Source of the DNA: an uncultured Flaviramulus sp.
Lineage (GTDB): Bacteria > Bacteroidota > Bacteroidia > Flavobacteriales > Flavobacteriaceae
Assembly: GCA_947487155.1 (NCBI GenBank)
Contig: CANKVS010000004.1
Coordinates: 26,652 to 90,651, forward strand
DNA length: 64,000 nucleotides
Direction: 5' to 3'
Shown: positions 53,084 to 61,609 of the stretch, piece by piece
Position numbering within the stretch: position 1 is the first letter of the stretch
Layout of the letters: every line of letters starts with the position of its first letter
Notes under the pieces: model-generated
What the model was told of the DNA's origin: nothing
The model's input: the letters and a program-made list of their open reading frames with translations, nothing else
Databases searched by the model: none
Made by a program: the position numbers and the translations under genes

Positions 53084-54178
53084 TTAAACGTTAAACAAAA
53101 AGTGCATGACATCGCCATCATTAACCACATAATTTTTCCCTTCAACACGCATTTTACCAGCTTCTTTTACTTTGGCTTCACTTCCGTATTCTACATAATC
53201 GTTATACGCAATAACCTCAGCACGAATAAATCCTTTTTCAAAATCGGTATGAATAACACCAGCGGCTTGTGGTGCCGTCGCGCCAATGTCAATAGTCCAT
53301 GCACGAACTTCTTTTACTCCAGCAGTAAAATAGGTTTGTTGGTTTAATAATTTATATGCAGAACGGATTAATTTTGCAGACCCTGGTTCTTCCAATCCTA
53401 TATCTTGTAAAAACATTTGGCGTTCCTCATAATCATCTAATTCATTTATATCAGCTTCAATTCCAACAGCCAACACTAAAACCTCTGCATTCTCATTTTT
53501 AACAGCTTCTTTTACTTGCTCTACATAAGCATTACCAGAAACAGCAGCAGCTTCGTCTACATTGCAAACATAAAGTACAGGCTTATCTGTAATAAGTTGC
53601 GATGGTACTACAAAATCATTATAATCGTCTTCCGAAAATTCTAATGCTCTAACCGATTTACCTGCTTCTAAACCAGCTTTTAAGATTAATAAAACAGCTT
53701 CTTCCTTTTGCGCTTCTTTATTACCTGTTTTTGCAGCACGCTTTACTTTATCTAATTTTTTTTCAACAGTCTCTAAATCTTTAAGCTGTAACTCTATATC
53801 GATCGTTTCTTTATCGCGAATAGGATTTACATTACCATCAACATGTACAATGTTATCATTATCAAAACAGCGCAAAACATGAAGAATAGCATCAGTTTCA
53901 CGAATATTTGCTAAAAACTGGTTTCCTAAACCTTCACCTTTACTTGCGCCTTTTACTAAACCTGCAATATCTACAATCTCAACAGTAGCTGGTAATACAC
54001 GTTCTGGATTTACAAGGCTTTCTAATTTTTCTAAACGTGGGTCTGGTACGTTTACCACACCAATATTAGGTTCAATTGTACAAAACGGAAAGTTAGCACT
54101 TTGTGCTTTAGCATTTGATAAACAATTAAATAAGGTCGATTTTCCTACGTTTGGTAATCCTACGATTCCTGCTTTCAT
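53084..54178 (-). CDS. ychF: Redox-regulated ribosome-binding ATPase YchF (OLA1)
   Basis: The 364-residue OBG-type P-loop protein has G1 [13 protein letters not shown]3 [12 protein letters not shown] and a G4 motif NVDE in place of NKxD, the change that makes this family prefer ATP. A coiled coil (about 125-165) and a C-terminal TGS domain ([20 protein letters not shown]) complete it. It binds the ribosome and takes part in oxidative stress responses. Its leader of about 100 nt contains the complete paired-hairpin repeat at 54194-54265, and its promoter lies beyond that. Confidence 0.96.
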   Translation of the reverse strand: MKAGIVGLPNVGKSTLFNCLSNAKAQSANFPFCTIEPNIGVVNVPDPRLEKLESLVNPERVLPATVEIVDIAGLVKGASKGEGLGNQFLANIRETDAILHVLRCFDNDNIVHVDGNVNPIRDKETIDIELQLKDLETVEKKLDKVKRAAKTGNKEAQKEEAVLLILKAGLEAGKSVRALEFSEDDYNDFVVPSQLITDKPVLYVCNVDEAAAVSGNAYVEQVKEAVKNENAEVLVLAVGIEADINELDDYEERQMFLQDIGLEEPGSAKLIRSAYKLLNQQTYFTAGVKEVRAWTIDIGATAPQAAGVIHTDFEKGFIRAEVIAYNDYVEYGSEAKVKEAGKMRVEGKNYVVNDGDVMHFLFNV

Positions 54179-54193
54179 CGAATATGTTTTTTC

Positions 54194-54265
54194 ATTTCCG
54201 TGAAGACGGAAATCTTTTAATAACTAAGTTTTAATTTAAAAGATTCCCACCTAAGTGGGAATAAC
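54194..54265. repeat. Paired-hairpin intergenic repeat, copy 2 (intact)
   Basis: Hairpin 1 is ATTTCCGT-GAAG-ACGGAAAT and hairpin 2 is GATTCCCAC-CTAA-GTGGGAATAAC, joined by a 27-bp AT-rich spacer that ends AAAAGATT. It lies entirely in the ychF leader. Confidence 0.8.
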
Positions 54266-54287
54266 AAATCTTTTTTATTTGCGAGTG

Positions 54288-54295
54288 CAAATGTA
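54288..54295 (-). promoter_or_regulatory. ychF promoter -7 element TACATTTG
   Basis: An exact TAnnTTTG match on the minus strand, 110 bp before the start, upstream of the hairpin repeat. Confidence 0.55.
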
Positions 54296-54475
54296 GTTAT
54301 TTAGAATAAAAGAAAGTGGTAATTTATTTTTTTGAAATAATTAGTTCATTATTAATAGAACTTACACTACAAAACATTGATGTAATTTAGAATTAATTTA
54401 AAAAAACATTTTTTATCAAAGCATAACGATTTATTTTGTATATTTATGTTTTAACCACCTAAAAATGAACACTAT

Positions 54476-54826
54476 ATGGCTATAAATAAAGAAGATTTAG
54501 ACGTTATTCATAATAATAGACTCGCTGATGTAGAGCAAACATTTGAGCTCGGTTCTAAACTATATATGTACGAATGGTCCATTGGCTCAAAAGGAATAGG
54601 TATAATAACGGTGTTGATTCTTATTACAATAGTTTGGATAACTACTCTTGGATTATCAATTGAATATGCTTTAATAGCTGTGAGTATTTCTGGATTATTT
54701 GGACTTGTTTCAATTTGGAGACTTCGTTCAAAAGTAATTAACTGGCAAAAAAAGCTATTAAAGGACACAAATTCTGACCGAGAAAAGGCCTATGCTAGAC
54801 ATATAGACGAAGTTGATCAATTATAA
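54476..54826 (+). CDS. Small two-TM membrane protein, family not recognised
   Basis: The 116-residue protein has a charged N-terminal region (DLDVIHNNRLADVEQTFELG), two helices close together at about 42-62 (IGIITVLILITIVWITTLGL) and 65-82 (YALIAVSISGLFGLVSIW), and a charged C-terminal helix (SDREKAYARHIDEVDQL). Both ends should be cytoplasmic. It is followed after 15 bp by another two-TM protein of similar size and layout, so they form a two-gene operon. No known domain was recognised and no neighbour suggests a role. Confidence 0.65.
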   Translation: MAINKEDLDVIHNNRLADVEQTFELGSKLYMYEWSIGSKGIGIITVLILITIVWITTLGLSIEYALIAVSISGLFGLVSIWRLRSKVINWQKKLLKDTNSDREKAYARHIDEVDQL

Positions 54827-54841
54827 AAACAGAAAATTATT

Positions 54842-55204
54842 ATGCCTTTAACTCCAAAAGAAAAAGAAAAACTAGCTCACGAAAAAAGAAAACGCGAGAT
54901 TGCAAACACTTTCACTGGAACAGTTCAAGAAGATTCATACAGTGAAGGAGCTGAAGAATGGATGGTAGGAATTATTATGACAGTTATATTGGCAATAATT
55001 GCTATTCTTCTTGTTGCACCTGACCCCATTTCAAAACTTGCGGCAGTCATAGCTGCTCTAGTTACTGGTGTTCTAGCAGCTATAGGAATAGCAGTTATTG
55101 TAGCTAGATCTAGTGATAAATTTATTGAAGCTAAACGAGTTCGAGATAGAGAAGAAGACGCTGAAGACGATAGACATAAAGAAACTTTAGGAGGTCTTAC
55201 ATAA
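54842..55204 (+). CDS. Small two-TM membrane protein, partner of the preceding gene, family not recognised
   Basis: The 120-residue protein has a strongly charged start (LTPKEKEKLAHEKRKREI), two helices (WMVGIIMTVILAIIAILLVA and the Ala-rich KLAAVIAALVTGVLAAIGIA) and a charged tail (RVRDREEDAEDDRHKETLGG). Topology matches the preceding protein, so the two may form a hetero-oligomer with charged cytoplasmic helices. The second helix is unusually Ala-rich for this genome. No known domain was recognised. Confidence 0.65.
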   Translation: MPLTPKEKEKLAHEKRKREIANTFTGTVQEDSYSEGAEEWMVGIIMTVILAIIAILLVAPDPISKLAAVIAALVTGVLAAIGIAVIVARSSDKFIEAKRVRDREEDAEDDRHKETLGGLT

Positions 55205-55317
55205 GAATAACCTCAATAACGCCGTAATAGTTGTGGAAAATCCTTTTAAAATAAAAATCCCAAGCTATACAAAGCTCAGGATTAAATTATCAATTCTCAA
55301 TTGTAAATTTTCAATTA

Positions 55318-55671
55318 CTACCCATCAGGATGCATAAAACGTTGCTTTCCTAACAATTCTTCTTCTGTTTCTACAACATCTTCATCTGGAATACAACAAT
55401 CTACGGGGCATACGGCTGCACATTGCGGCTCGTCATGAAACCCTTTACATTCGGTACACTTATCTGGAACAATGTAATAAACCTCATCACTTACTGGTTC
55501 TTGAGCTTCATCGGCATCAACCTCAGTTCCGTTAGTTAAAACAACAGTACCACTTAAACTAGTACCATCTTTATAGCGCCAGTCATCGGCACCTTCATAT
55601 ATAGCAGTATTTGGGCACTCTGGTTCGCAAGCACCACAATTAATACATTCGTCTGTTATTATAATAGCCAT
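55318..55671 (-). CDS. 2[4Fe-4S] ferredoxin of the Alvin type
   Basis: The 117-residue ferredoxin has a first cluster motif [13 protein letters not shown] and a second with the enlarged spacing of the Allochromatium-type proteins, CTEC then eight residues then CAAVCP, followed by VDCC. About 47 residues separate the clusters, more than in clostridial ferredoxins, and the C-terminus is acidic ([17 protein letters not shown]). It is a low-potential electron carrier in the cytoplasm. It is divergent from the LuxC-like reductase gene, and their promoter elements overlap face to face. Confidence 0.93.
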   Translation of the reverse strand: MAIIITDECINCGACEPECPNTAIYEGADDWRYKDGTSLSGTVVLTNGTEVDADEAQEPVSDEVYYIVPDKCTECKGFHDEPQCAAVCPVDCCIPDEDVVETEEELLGKQRFMHPDG

Positions 55672-55715
55672 AGCATTTTTATCTTTTAAAATTTAAGAAC
55701 TCGCTTTCGTTTCCT

Positions 55716-55737
55716 TAAATTTGCAATCGCAAAAATA
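55716..55737. promoter_or_regulatory. Face-to-face overlapping promoters of ferredoxin and LuxC-like genes
   Basis: TAAATTTG on the plus strand (55716-55723) and TATTTTTG on the minus strand (55730-55737) face each other with 6 bp between. Each start site would lie inside the other promoter's -7 element, so the two genes should exclude each other in any single initiation event. Confidence 0.5.
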
Positions 55738-55767
55738 AAGCCAAAACCATTCATAACCAAATGCAGA

Positions 55768-56826
55768 ATGAATTTACAACAAAGAATTAACGCTTTTGTA
55801 AAATTAGGAGATTTTTTAAGTCAATTTTCTAATAAAGTTATTCAAAAAAAGGATAATGTGAAACATAACGATATATTTTTTGACGGGTTTAAGCATCAAT
55901 TAAAATTAGCCGAAGAACATAACGCTTGGTTTACTAAAGAAAATATAACATTTGCCCTTAAAGGATGGGTTAATACTTTAACACCTAAAAATTTAAACAC
56001 ATGGCTTAAACCTTATAGTTTCAAAGCTGTTAGTCCAAAAAAAGTGGCGGTAATTATGGCAGGAAATATTCCGCTGGTTGGGTTTCATGATTTTCTTACG
56101 GTGTTAATTTCTGGGCATCAGGTGTTGGTTAAACAATCATCAAACGATAAATACCTACTACCCTATTTAGCCAAATACTTAGAGTATGTCGCTCCAGAAT
56201 TTAAAGGCACTATTAATTTTACAGAAGATAAAATTGAAAATTTTGATGCTGTTATTGCTACAGGCAGCAATAATACAGCGCGTTATTTTGAATATTATTT
56301 TAAAGACAAACCTTCTATTATTAGAAATAATCGAAATTCGGTAGCTGTTTTAAAGGGTGATGAAACGCCTGAAGATTTAAAAAATCTATCTGAAGATATT
56401 TTTAGATATTATGGATTAGGTTGCAGAAATGTATCGAAACTCTTTGTGCCAAAACATTATAATTTTGATGCTTTTTTTGAAGCCATGTACCATTGGCATC
56501 CTATTATAAATAAAGCAAAATATGCCAATAATTACGATTATAATAAGGCCGTTTATTTAATGAGTGAATTTGCTATGTTAGAAAATGGTTTTTTAATGAT
56601 TAAAGAAGATGAAAGCTTTGCATCGCCCATTGCAACAGTCTTTTATGAATACTACGATTCTAAAGAGCAATTAAAAAATAAATTGGATGTTGAAAAAGAT
56701 CAAATTCAATGTGTTGTTTCAAAAGGGTTTATAAAAAATGAAGTTGAATTTGGAGCTACGCAAAAACCTCGCCTTTGGGATTATGCAGATGATGTCAATT
56801 CTATTGAATTTTTGTTAGAAATATAG
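55768..56826 (+). CDS. LuxC-like acyl-CoA reductase
   Basis: The 352-residue protein belongs to the aldehyde-dehydrogenase-related acyl-CoA reductases (LuxC branch). AVIMAGNIPLVGFHDFLTVL is the nucleotide-binding region, VIATGSNNTARYFEYYFKD follows, and the nucleophilic Cys is in YYGLGCRNVSKLFVP. It would reduce an acyl-CoA or acyl-protein to an aldehyde. No luxD, luxE or luciferase genes are present, so bioluminescence is not suggested. In flavobacteria the gene is commonly found between a ferredoxin and serC, as here; its physiological role is unclear. Confidence 0.85.
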   Translation: MNLQQRINAFVKLGDFLSQFSNKVIQKKDNVKHNDIFFDGFKHQLKLAEEHNAWFTKENITFALKGWVNTLTPKNLNTWLKPYSFKAVSPKKVAVIMAGNIPLVGFHDFLTVLISGHQVLVKQSSNDKYLLPYLAKYLEYVAPEFKGTINFTEDKIENFDAVIATGSNNTARYFEYYFKDKPSIIRNNRNSVAVLKGDETPEDLKNLSEDIFRYYGLGCRNVSKLFVPKHYNFDAFFEAMYHWHPIINKAKYANNYDYNKAVYLMSEFAMLENGFLMIKEDESFASPIATVFYEYYDSKEQLKNKLDVEKDQIQCVVSKGFIKNEVEFGATQKPRLWDYADDVNSIEFLLEI

Positions 56827-57010
56827 CTTAAAAATTATCAATTTTATACCTTGAAATCATCAATTAATTATAAACTTTGCATCTTTAAAATTTATCCCAT
56901 CCTTAAAAATACTTCTTTGAAGGAAAAAAGTTTGGGTTTAAAAACAAATATTAACTAAAAATTCTCCCAATATATGCTTTTTCCAAAGGAAAGAGTTAGG
57001 GATAAGACAA

Positions 57011-58075
57011 ATGAAAAAACATAACTTTAGTGCTGGACCGTGTATTTTACCTCAAGAAGTTTTACTTAAAGCTTCTCAAGCAGTTGTCGATTTAGATAAC
57101 AGTGGTTTATCTTTAATTGAAATCTCTCACAGAAGTAAAGCTTTTGTAGATATTATGGAAAAAGCTAGAGCATTAGCTTTAGAATTACTTGGTTTAGAAG
57201 GCAAAGGTTACAAGGCTTTGTTTTTACAAGGTGGAGCAAGTACTCAATTTTTAATGGTAGCTTTAAATCTATTAGAAAAAAGAGCAGGTTATTTAAATGC
57301 TGGCACTTGGGCAGATAAAGCCATTAAGGAAGCTAAAATTTATGATGATATATTTGAAGTTGGTTCGTCTAAAAACGCCAACTACAACTATATTCCTAAG
57401 GGTTACGATATTCCTTCAGATTACGATTATTTTCATTGCACATCTAACAATACCATTTTTGGAACACAAATGAAATCCTTTCCAAAATGTGATATTCCGC
57501 TAGTATGCGATATGAGTAGCGATATTTTTTCACGTCAATTAGATTTTTCTAAATTCGATTTAATATATGCTGGAGCTCAAAAAAATATGGGACCTGCAGG
57601 AACAACACTTGTTATTATTAAAGAAGATATTTTAGGCAAAGTATCTCGTAAAATTCCATCAATGATGGATTACAAAACACATATAAGCAAAGGTAGTATG
57701 TTTAATACACCACCTGTTTTTGCTGTTTACACATCAATGCTAACACTAGAGTGGTTAAAAAATCTTGGAGGTATTAAAGCCATAGAAGAGATAAACGAAA
57801 AGAAAGCACGTTTAATGTATTCTGAAATTGATTTAAATCCATTATTTAAAGGGTTTGCAACTAAAGAAGACCGTTCTAACATGAATGCAACATTTACTTT
57901 AGAAAACGAAAACTTAAAAGAAACTTTTGAAACCATGCTAAAAGAAGGTGGTATTAATGGTTTAAATGGCCATAGAAGTGTTGGTGGTTACAGAGCTTCT
58001 ATGTATAATGCTATGCCACTAGACAGTGTAAAAGCATTAGTAGAAATAATGAGTGAATTAGAAAGTAAAGCATAA
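57011..58075 (+). CDS. serC: Phosphoserine aminotransferase
   Basis: The 354-residue PLP enzyme makes O-phospho-L-serine from 3-phosphohydroxypyruvate and glutamate. HNFSAGPCILPQEVLLKA is the family start, ALFLQGGASTQFLMVALNL binds the cofactor phosphate, and the PLP lysine lies in LIYAGAQKNMGPAGTT. The C-terminal GLNGHRSVGGYRASMYNA is the substrate-binding block. serA follows 211 bp downstream, so two consecutive steps of serine synthesis are adjacent, though the gap holds a hairpin repeat and a heptamer tract and the genes may not share one mRNA. Confidence 0.96.
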   Translation: MKKHNFSAGPCILPQEVLLKASQAVVDLDNSGLSLIEISHRSKAFVDIMEKARALALELLGLEGKGYKALFLQGGASTQFLMVALNLLEKRAGYLNAGTWADKAIKEAKIYDDIFEVGSSKNANYNYIPKGYDIPSDYDYFHCTSNNTIFGTQMKSFPKCDIPLVCDMSSDIFSRQLDFSKFDLIYAGAQKNMGPAGTTLVIIKEDILGKVSRKIPSMMDYKTHISKGSMFNTPPVFAVYTSMLTLEWLKNLGGIKAIEEINEKKARLMYSEIDLNPLFKGFATKEDRSNMNATFTLENENLKETFETMLKEGGINGLNGHRSVGGYRASMYNAMPLDSVKALVEIMSELESKA

Positions 58076-58134
58076 AAAAGTTTTCAGTAAAACAGTCGCA
58101 GTTTGCAGTTGATTACTCATAACTTTAATAATAA

Positions 58135-58200
58135 CGTCATTCCGAAGGAAGTGAAGGAATCTCATTAAAAGATTGCCACGTCATACTTCCTCGCAATGAC
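58135..58200. repeat. Paired-hairpin intergenic repeat, copy 3
   Basis: GTCATTCCGAAGGAAGTGAA then GGAATCTC, a short spacer, and GATTGCCACGTC...CGCAATGAC. The layout is the same as at 54194 (first hairpin ending GGAATCT, second starting AAAGATT and ending AATGAC), though the stems differ in sequence. It lies between serC and serA. Confidence 0.75.
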
Positions 58201-58250
58201 AACAAAACAAAATTTAATCAAAGGTTGAATTATTAATCGTTCGCAGAACT

Positions 58251-58280
58251 TTTTAACATTTAACTTTTAACTTTTAACTT
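58251..58280 (+). repeat. TTTTAAC heptamer tract before serA
   Basis: Four tandem heptamers (one variant, ATTTAAC) end eight bases before the serA start codon. The tract and its left flank (GCAGAACTTTTTAAC) resemble the tract before rplS at 45872. Confidence 0.75.
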
Positions 58281-58286
58281 AGACAA

Positions 58287-59237
58287 ATGAAAGTATTAGC
58301 AAACGATGGTGTTTCTCAAAGCGGAATTGATGCACTAGAAAAAGGGGGATACGAAGTTATCACTACTACAGTAGCACAAGAGCAATTACAAAATTACATT
58401 AACGAAAATGACATAAGTGTTTTATTAGTACGTAGTGCAACTACAGTACGTAAAGACTTAATTGATGCTTGCCCTAACCTAAAAATAATTGGTCGTGGCG
58501 GTGTTGGTATGGATAATATTGATGTAGAATATGCTAGAGAAAAAGGACTTTCTGTAATTAACACACCAGCAGCTTCATCGCATTCGGTTGCCGAATTAGT
58601 ATTTGGACACCTATATGGTTTAGCGCGTTTTTTACATAACTCAAATAGAGAGATGCCTTTAGAAGGAGATTCAAACTTTAAAGGTTTGAAAAAAGCTTAT
58701 GCAAAAGGTACCGAATTAAAAGGAAAAACTTTGGGCGTTTTAGGCTTTGGTCGTATTGGTCAAGCTACTGCTAAAGTGGCTTTAGGAGCAGGAATGAAAG
58801 TTGTTGCTTTCGATCCGTTTTTAGAAACAGCCAATTTAGAATTAGACTTTTTTGATGGACAAACTGTAAACTTTGATATTAAAACAATTTCTAAAGAAGA
58901 GGTTTTAAAACAAGCAGATTTTATCACACTACACGTTCCTGCTCAAAAGGAATATGTTATTGACGAAGCAGAATTTAACATTATGAAAGATGGTGTTATT
59001 ATTGCCAATGCAGCTCGTGGTGGTGTACTTAACGAAGTGGCACTTGTAAAAGCACTTGAAAGTGGTAAAGTAGCAAGAGCAGCTTTAGATGTTTTTGAAA
59101 AAGAACCAAAACCAGAAATTCAGTTATTAATGAACTCCGCTTTATCATTAACGCCGCATACAGGTGCAGCAACAAACGAAGCTCAAGATAGAATTGGTAC
59201 AGAATTAGCATCTCAAATAATTAGTATTTTAGGGTAA
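58287..59237 (+). CDS. serA: D-3-phosphoglycerate dehydrogenase, short form without ACT domain
   Basis: The 316-residue D-2-hydroxyacid dehydrogenase oxidises 3-phosphoglycerate in the first step of serine synthesis. The NAD motif is TLGVLGFGRIGQATAKVALG; catalytic Arg is in ANAARGGVLNE, Glu in DVFEKEPKP and His in LTPHTGAATNEA. It lacks the C-terminal ACT and ASB domains that mediate serine feedback in E. coli SerA (410 residues), so it should be insensitive to serine by that route. It lies downstream of serC. Confidence 0.93.
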   Translation: MKVLANDGVSQSGIDALEKGGYEVITTTVAQEQLQNYINENDISVLLVRSATTVRKDLIDACPNLKIIGRGGVGMDNIDVEYAREKGLSVINTPAASSHSVAELVFGHLYGLARFLHNSNREMPLEGDSNFKGLKKAYAKGTELKGKTLGVLGFGRIGQATAKVALGAGMKVVAFDPFLETANLELDFFDGQTVNFDIKTISKEEVLKQADFITLHVPAQKEYVIDEAEFNIMKDGVIIANAARGGVLNEVALVKALESGKVARAALDVFEKEPKPEIQLLMNSALSLTPHTGAATNEAQDRIGTELASQIISILG

Positions 59238-59416
59238 ATATTTTTGTTTTTATTTCGGTTTAACTCAACGCAAAGCGTTTTATATTGACACGAAATAAAA
59301 AACATTTTGTATAAAATGTGACCTAACTAGTATAAAGGAGTCTTAACTATAAATGTTAGGACTTTTTTGTACATTGAACATTCAATTTTATTAACCTTAA
59401 TATTAAAATATAAATT

Positions 59417-60055
59417 ATGTCAGGAATTTTAGATTTACTAGGCAGTGACTTAGGAAAAACAATTATTAGCGGTGTTGCTGGTCAAACAGGGCAAAACGAA
59501 AGTAAAACTGGAAGTGTTTTAACCATGGCTTTACCTGTATTAATGCAAGCTATGAAACGAAATGCTGCCACGCCTCAGGGTGCAGAAGGATTACTTGGTG
59601 CTTTAAACAGTAAACACGATGGTAGTATTTTAGATAACCTAGGTGGCTTATTTGGCGGTGGTGTAGACTCTAACGTTTTAGATGATGGCAGCAAAATACT
59701 TGGGCATGTTTTAGGTGGTAAACAACAGCATATAGAAAATGCCTTAGGTGCAAAAGCAGGAATAGATGCTGGTTCGGTTGGGCAAATACTTAAAGTAGCT
59801 GCACCAATTTTAATGGGCGTTTTAGGAAAACAGAGTAAACAACAAAATGTAAGTAATTCAAGTGGAATAGAAAGCTTATTAGGCGGGTTACTTGGTGGCA
59901 ACTCTCAACAACAAGAGCAAAGTTTTTTAGAATCTATTCTTGATGCTGATGGTGACGGTAGCGTTATTGATGATGTAGCTGGTATGGTTTTAGGGGGCAA
60001 TAAAAAGAAAGGTGGCCTTGGTGGTTTATTAGGTGGACTTTTTGATGGAAAGTAA
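59417..60055 (+). CDS. DUF937 family protein
   Basis: The 212-residue protein is made of Gly- and Leu-rich helical segments of the DUF937 type: GILDLLGSDLGKTIISGVAG, LPVLMQAMKRNAATPQGAEG and SVGQILKVAAPILMGVLGKQ. The C-terminus has a possible calcium-type loop, DADGDGSVIDDVAGMVLGG, and ends GGLGGLLGGLFDGK. It has no signal peptide. The function of the family is unknown; the gene is monocistronic with a terminator after it. Confidence 0.82.
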   Translation: MSGILDLLGSDLGKTIISGVAGQTGQNESKTGSVLTMALPVLMQAMKRNAATPQGAEGLLGALNSKHDGSILDNLGGLFGGGVDSNVLDDGSKILGHVLGGKQQHIENALGAKAGIDAGSVGQILKVAAPILMGVLGKQSKQQNVSNSSGIESLLGGLLGGNSQQQEQSFLESILDADGDGSVIDDVAGMVLGGNKKKGGLGGLLGGLFDGK

Positions 60056-60076
60056 TATTCCATAAGCTATAAATAC

Positions 60077-60111
60077 AAAATAGTCAAACACATTTGTTTG
60101 GCTATTTTTTT
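60077..60111 (+). terminator. Terminator of the DUF937 gene
   Basis: The stem AAAATAGTCAAACA / TGTTTGGCTATTTT (one G-U pair) is followed by a T-run, 22 bp after the stop. Confidence 0.8.
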
Positions 60112-60400
60112 GTTAAAAATACTATAAAACAAGCAATTAATGCCATTTCTTGTTTGAAATTACTGTAAAAGAAATTGATGATTTTTTTCTTTATAGAAAA
60201 CAGAAAAATAAAGCATAGCCTAAGTTACGGTTTCTTTTTATGTTGAAATAGAAAGGGAAAAAGGGCGATTTATTACGGTCATTTCAGATGAGAAATGGTA
60301 TAAGGAATAATTTTTGTAAATTTATGTTCGTCACTATTTAGTTTACTCAATGAGAATGTATGTTAACTCATTATAGCTTTTCCGACTTAATATAGACATA

Positions 60401-60408
60401 TACATTTG
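60401..60408 (+). promoter_or_regulatory. Promoter -7 element TACATTTG of the right-end operon
   Basis: An exact TAnnTTTG match 18 bp before the ATG of the lipoprotein gene, giving a leader of about 10 nt. Confidence 0.55.
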
Positions 60409-60425
60409 ACTAAAAACTTAAAATT

Positions 60426-60869
60426 ATGAAAACACTTATTTACATTTTATTAGTCGGTGGCTTTATTATAAGCTGTAATACCTCTAAAACTACAGTTTCT
60501 AAAAAGAACAAAACTAAAAAAGAATTAGCAATAGCCTCAAACGATACAGTATCTATTGCTAATGACGAATTAGAATACGAAATTATAATTATTGAACCTG
60601 GTTTTAATTTCTGGCTTGCAAGTAGAGCTAAACCAGAAGGCTTCTATTCGCAACAATACATGGAAAACAGAAATTATCTTTATGTAACCGAGTGGAATAA
60701 TAGAGTACTACAACCACAACGTTATAATTCAAATTTATATGAGCTTCGAATAGATTATCAGCCTAATATAGATTACGGGTATGAAGTAAATTATAAGTTA
60801 TACAATTATTTTATTTACTTTCAATTAAATTACAAACAACAATTAACAGGTTTTGTTCCTAGAATTTAA
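60426..60869 (+). CDS. Small lipoprotein (DUF6146-like)
   Basis: The 147-residue protein has a lipobox (GGFIISCNTS, Cys17), a Lys/Thr-rich linker, and a domain with aromatic motifs (IIEPGFNFWLASRAKPEGFY, NRNYLYVTEWNNRVLQP, YDYGYEVNYKLY-like). It matches the small DUF6146 lipoproteins of flavobacteria. It is the first gene of a probable operon with a DUF6787-like membrane protein, a His-rich small protein and a TonB-dependent receptor. Function is unknown. Confidence 0.7.
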   Translation: MKTLIYILLVGGFIISCNTSKTTVSKKNKTKKELAIASNDTVSIANDELEYEIIIIEPGFNFWLASRAKPEGFYSQQYMENRNYLYVTEWNNRVLQPQRYNSNLYELRIDYQPNIDYGYEVNYKLYNYFIYFQLNYKQQLTGFVPRI

Positions 60870-60907
60870 ATTGCATTTAATTACTTTTGCATTCTTAAAT
60901 TGTACAT

Positions 60908-61210
60908 GTGAAAAAATTAAAAGAACGCTGGGGAATAGATTCTAATTTTCAAATTATAATCATTTTTATTGTATTTGCAATTACAGGGTCTACTGCTTCA
61001 TTTATTGGGAAGCCTATTTTAAATTATTTAAATATTACTCCAGAAAATTTTAGCACTTTTGGATATTGGACTATTCGTATTTTATTACTTTTTATCATGT
61101 ATCAAATAATGCTTGTCTTTTTTGGTTGGCTATTTGGTCAATATAAATTTTTCTGGAATTTCGAAAAGAAAATGCTTAGTAGAATTGGATTAAAACGTTT
61201 TGTTAATTAG
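60908..61210 (+). CDS. Small two-TM membrane protein (DUF6787-like)
   Basis: The 100-residue protein starts with GTG (MKKLKERWGIDSNFQIII). It has two membrane helices (about 16-36 and 58-80) and a basic, aromatic tail (GQYKFFWNFEKKMLSRIGLK). It matches the DUF6787 proteins of Bacteroidota. Its stop overlaps the GTG start of the next gene by one base, so the two are translationally coupled. Function is unknown. Confidence 0.7.
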   Translation: MKKLKERWGIDSNFQIIIIFIVFAITGSTASFIGKPILNYLNITPENFSTFGYWTIRILLLFIMYQIMLVFFGWLFGQYKFFWNFEKKMLSRIGLKRFVN

Positions 61211-61542
61211 TGAAACTACTAAGAGAACATATTATTTTTAAAGCGCTAATTCTTGTATTAGTTGTCTCATTAGTAACGCCATATTTTGTAAAGTTTACTC
61301 ATATTTTTACACATCATACCCATGAAGTATGCCTAGGCGAAAAAGCTACACATTTACATAAATTAGACTTCGATTGCGAATTTTATAAATTCAAATTAAA
61401 CAAAACTTTAACCTACGATTTATCTAATTTTGAATTCTTTATAGAAAAAAAAGAATCACAACAAATAGTATCTCATTACCATTTTTTAAGCAAATACCAA
61501 AGCTTACACTTTTCTCTTCGCGGACCACCGCAAAAAATTTAA
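61210..61542 (+). CDS. Small His/Cys-containing membrane-anchored protein upstream of the TonB receptor
   Basis: The 110-residue protein starts with GTG, overlapping the previous stop. One hydrophobic segment (LILVLVVSLVTPYFVKF) is followed by a His-rich region, FTHIFTHHTHEVCLGEKATH then LHKLDFDCEFYKF. The paired H-x-H and Cys residues look like a metal site in the periplasm. The C-terminus ends FSLRGPPQKI; a similar RGPP ending is known to me from small flavobacterial proteins encoded beside TonB receptors. The receptor gene follows after 67 bp. A metal-binding or sensing role for zinc or copper is inference. Confidence 0.6.
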   Translation: MKLLREHIIFKALILVLVVSLVTPYFVKFTHIFTHHTHEVCLGEKATHLHKLDFDCEFYKFKLNKTLTYDLSNFEFFIEKKESQQIVSHYHFLSKYQSLHFSLRGPPQKI

Positions 61543-61609
61543 TATTTAAGACTTATTTGGAATCATGAATTCCGAAGCACATTTTATTAAATTAATTAAA
61601 GTATAAATA

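Larger units (their letters stand above)
60056..60425. other. 370-bp gap between the DUF937 gene and the DUF6146-like operon
   Basis: It holds the terminator at 60077-60111 and, at the right end, the promoter element TACATTTG (60401-60408). Between them no reading frame, repeat or structure was recognised. Confidence 0.6.

Noticed and set aside
55768..56826. Bioluminescence system around the LuxC-like gene
   Set aside because: No luxA, luxB, luxD or luxE relatives are nearby; this reductase occurs in non-luminous flavobacteria.
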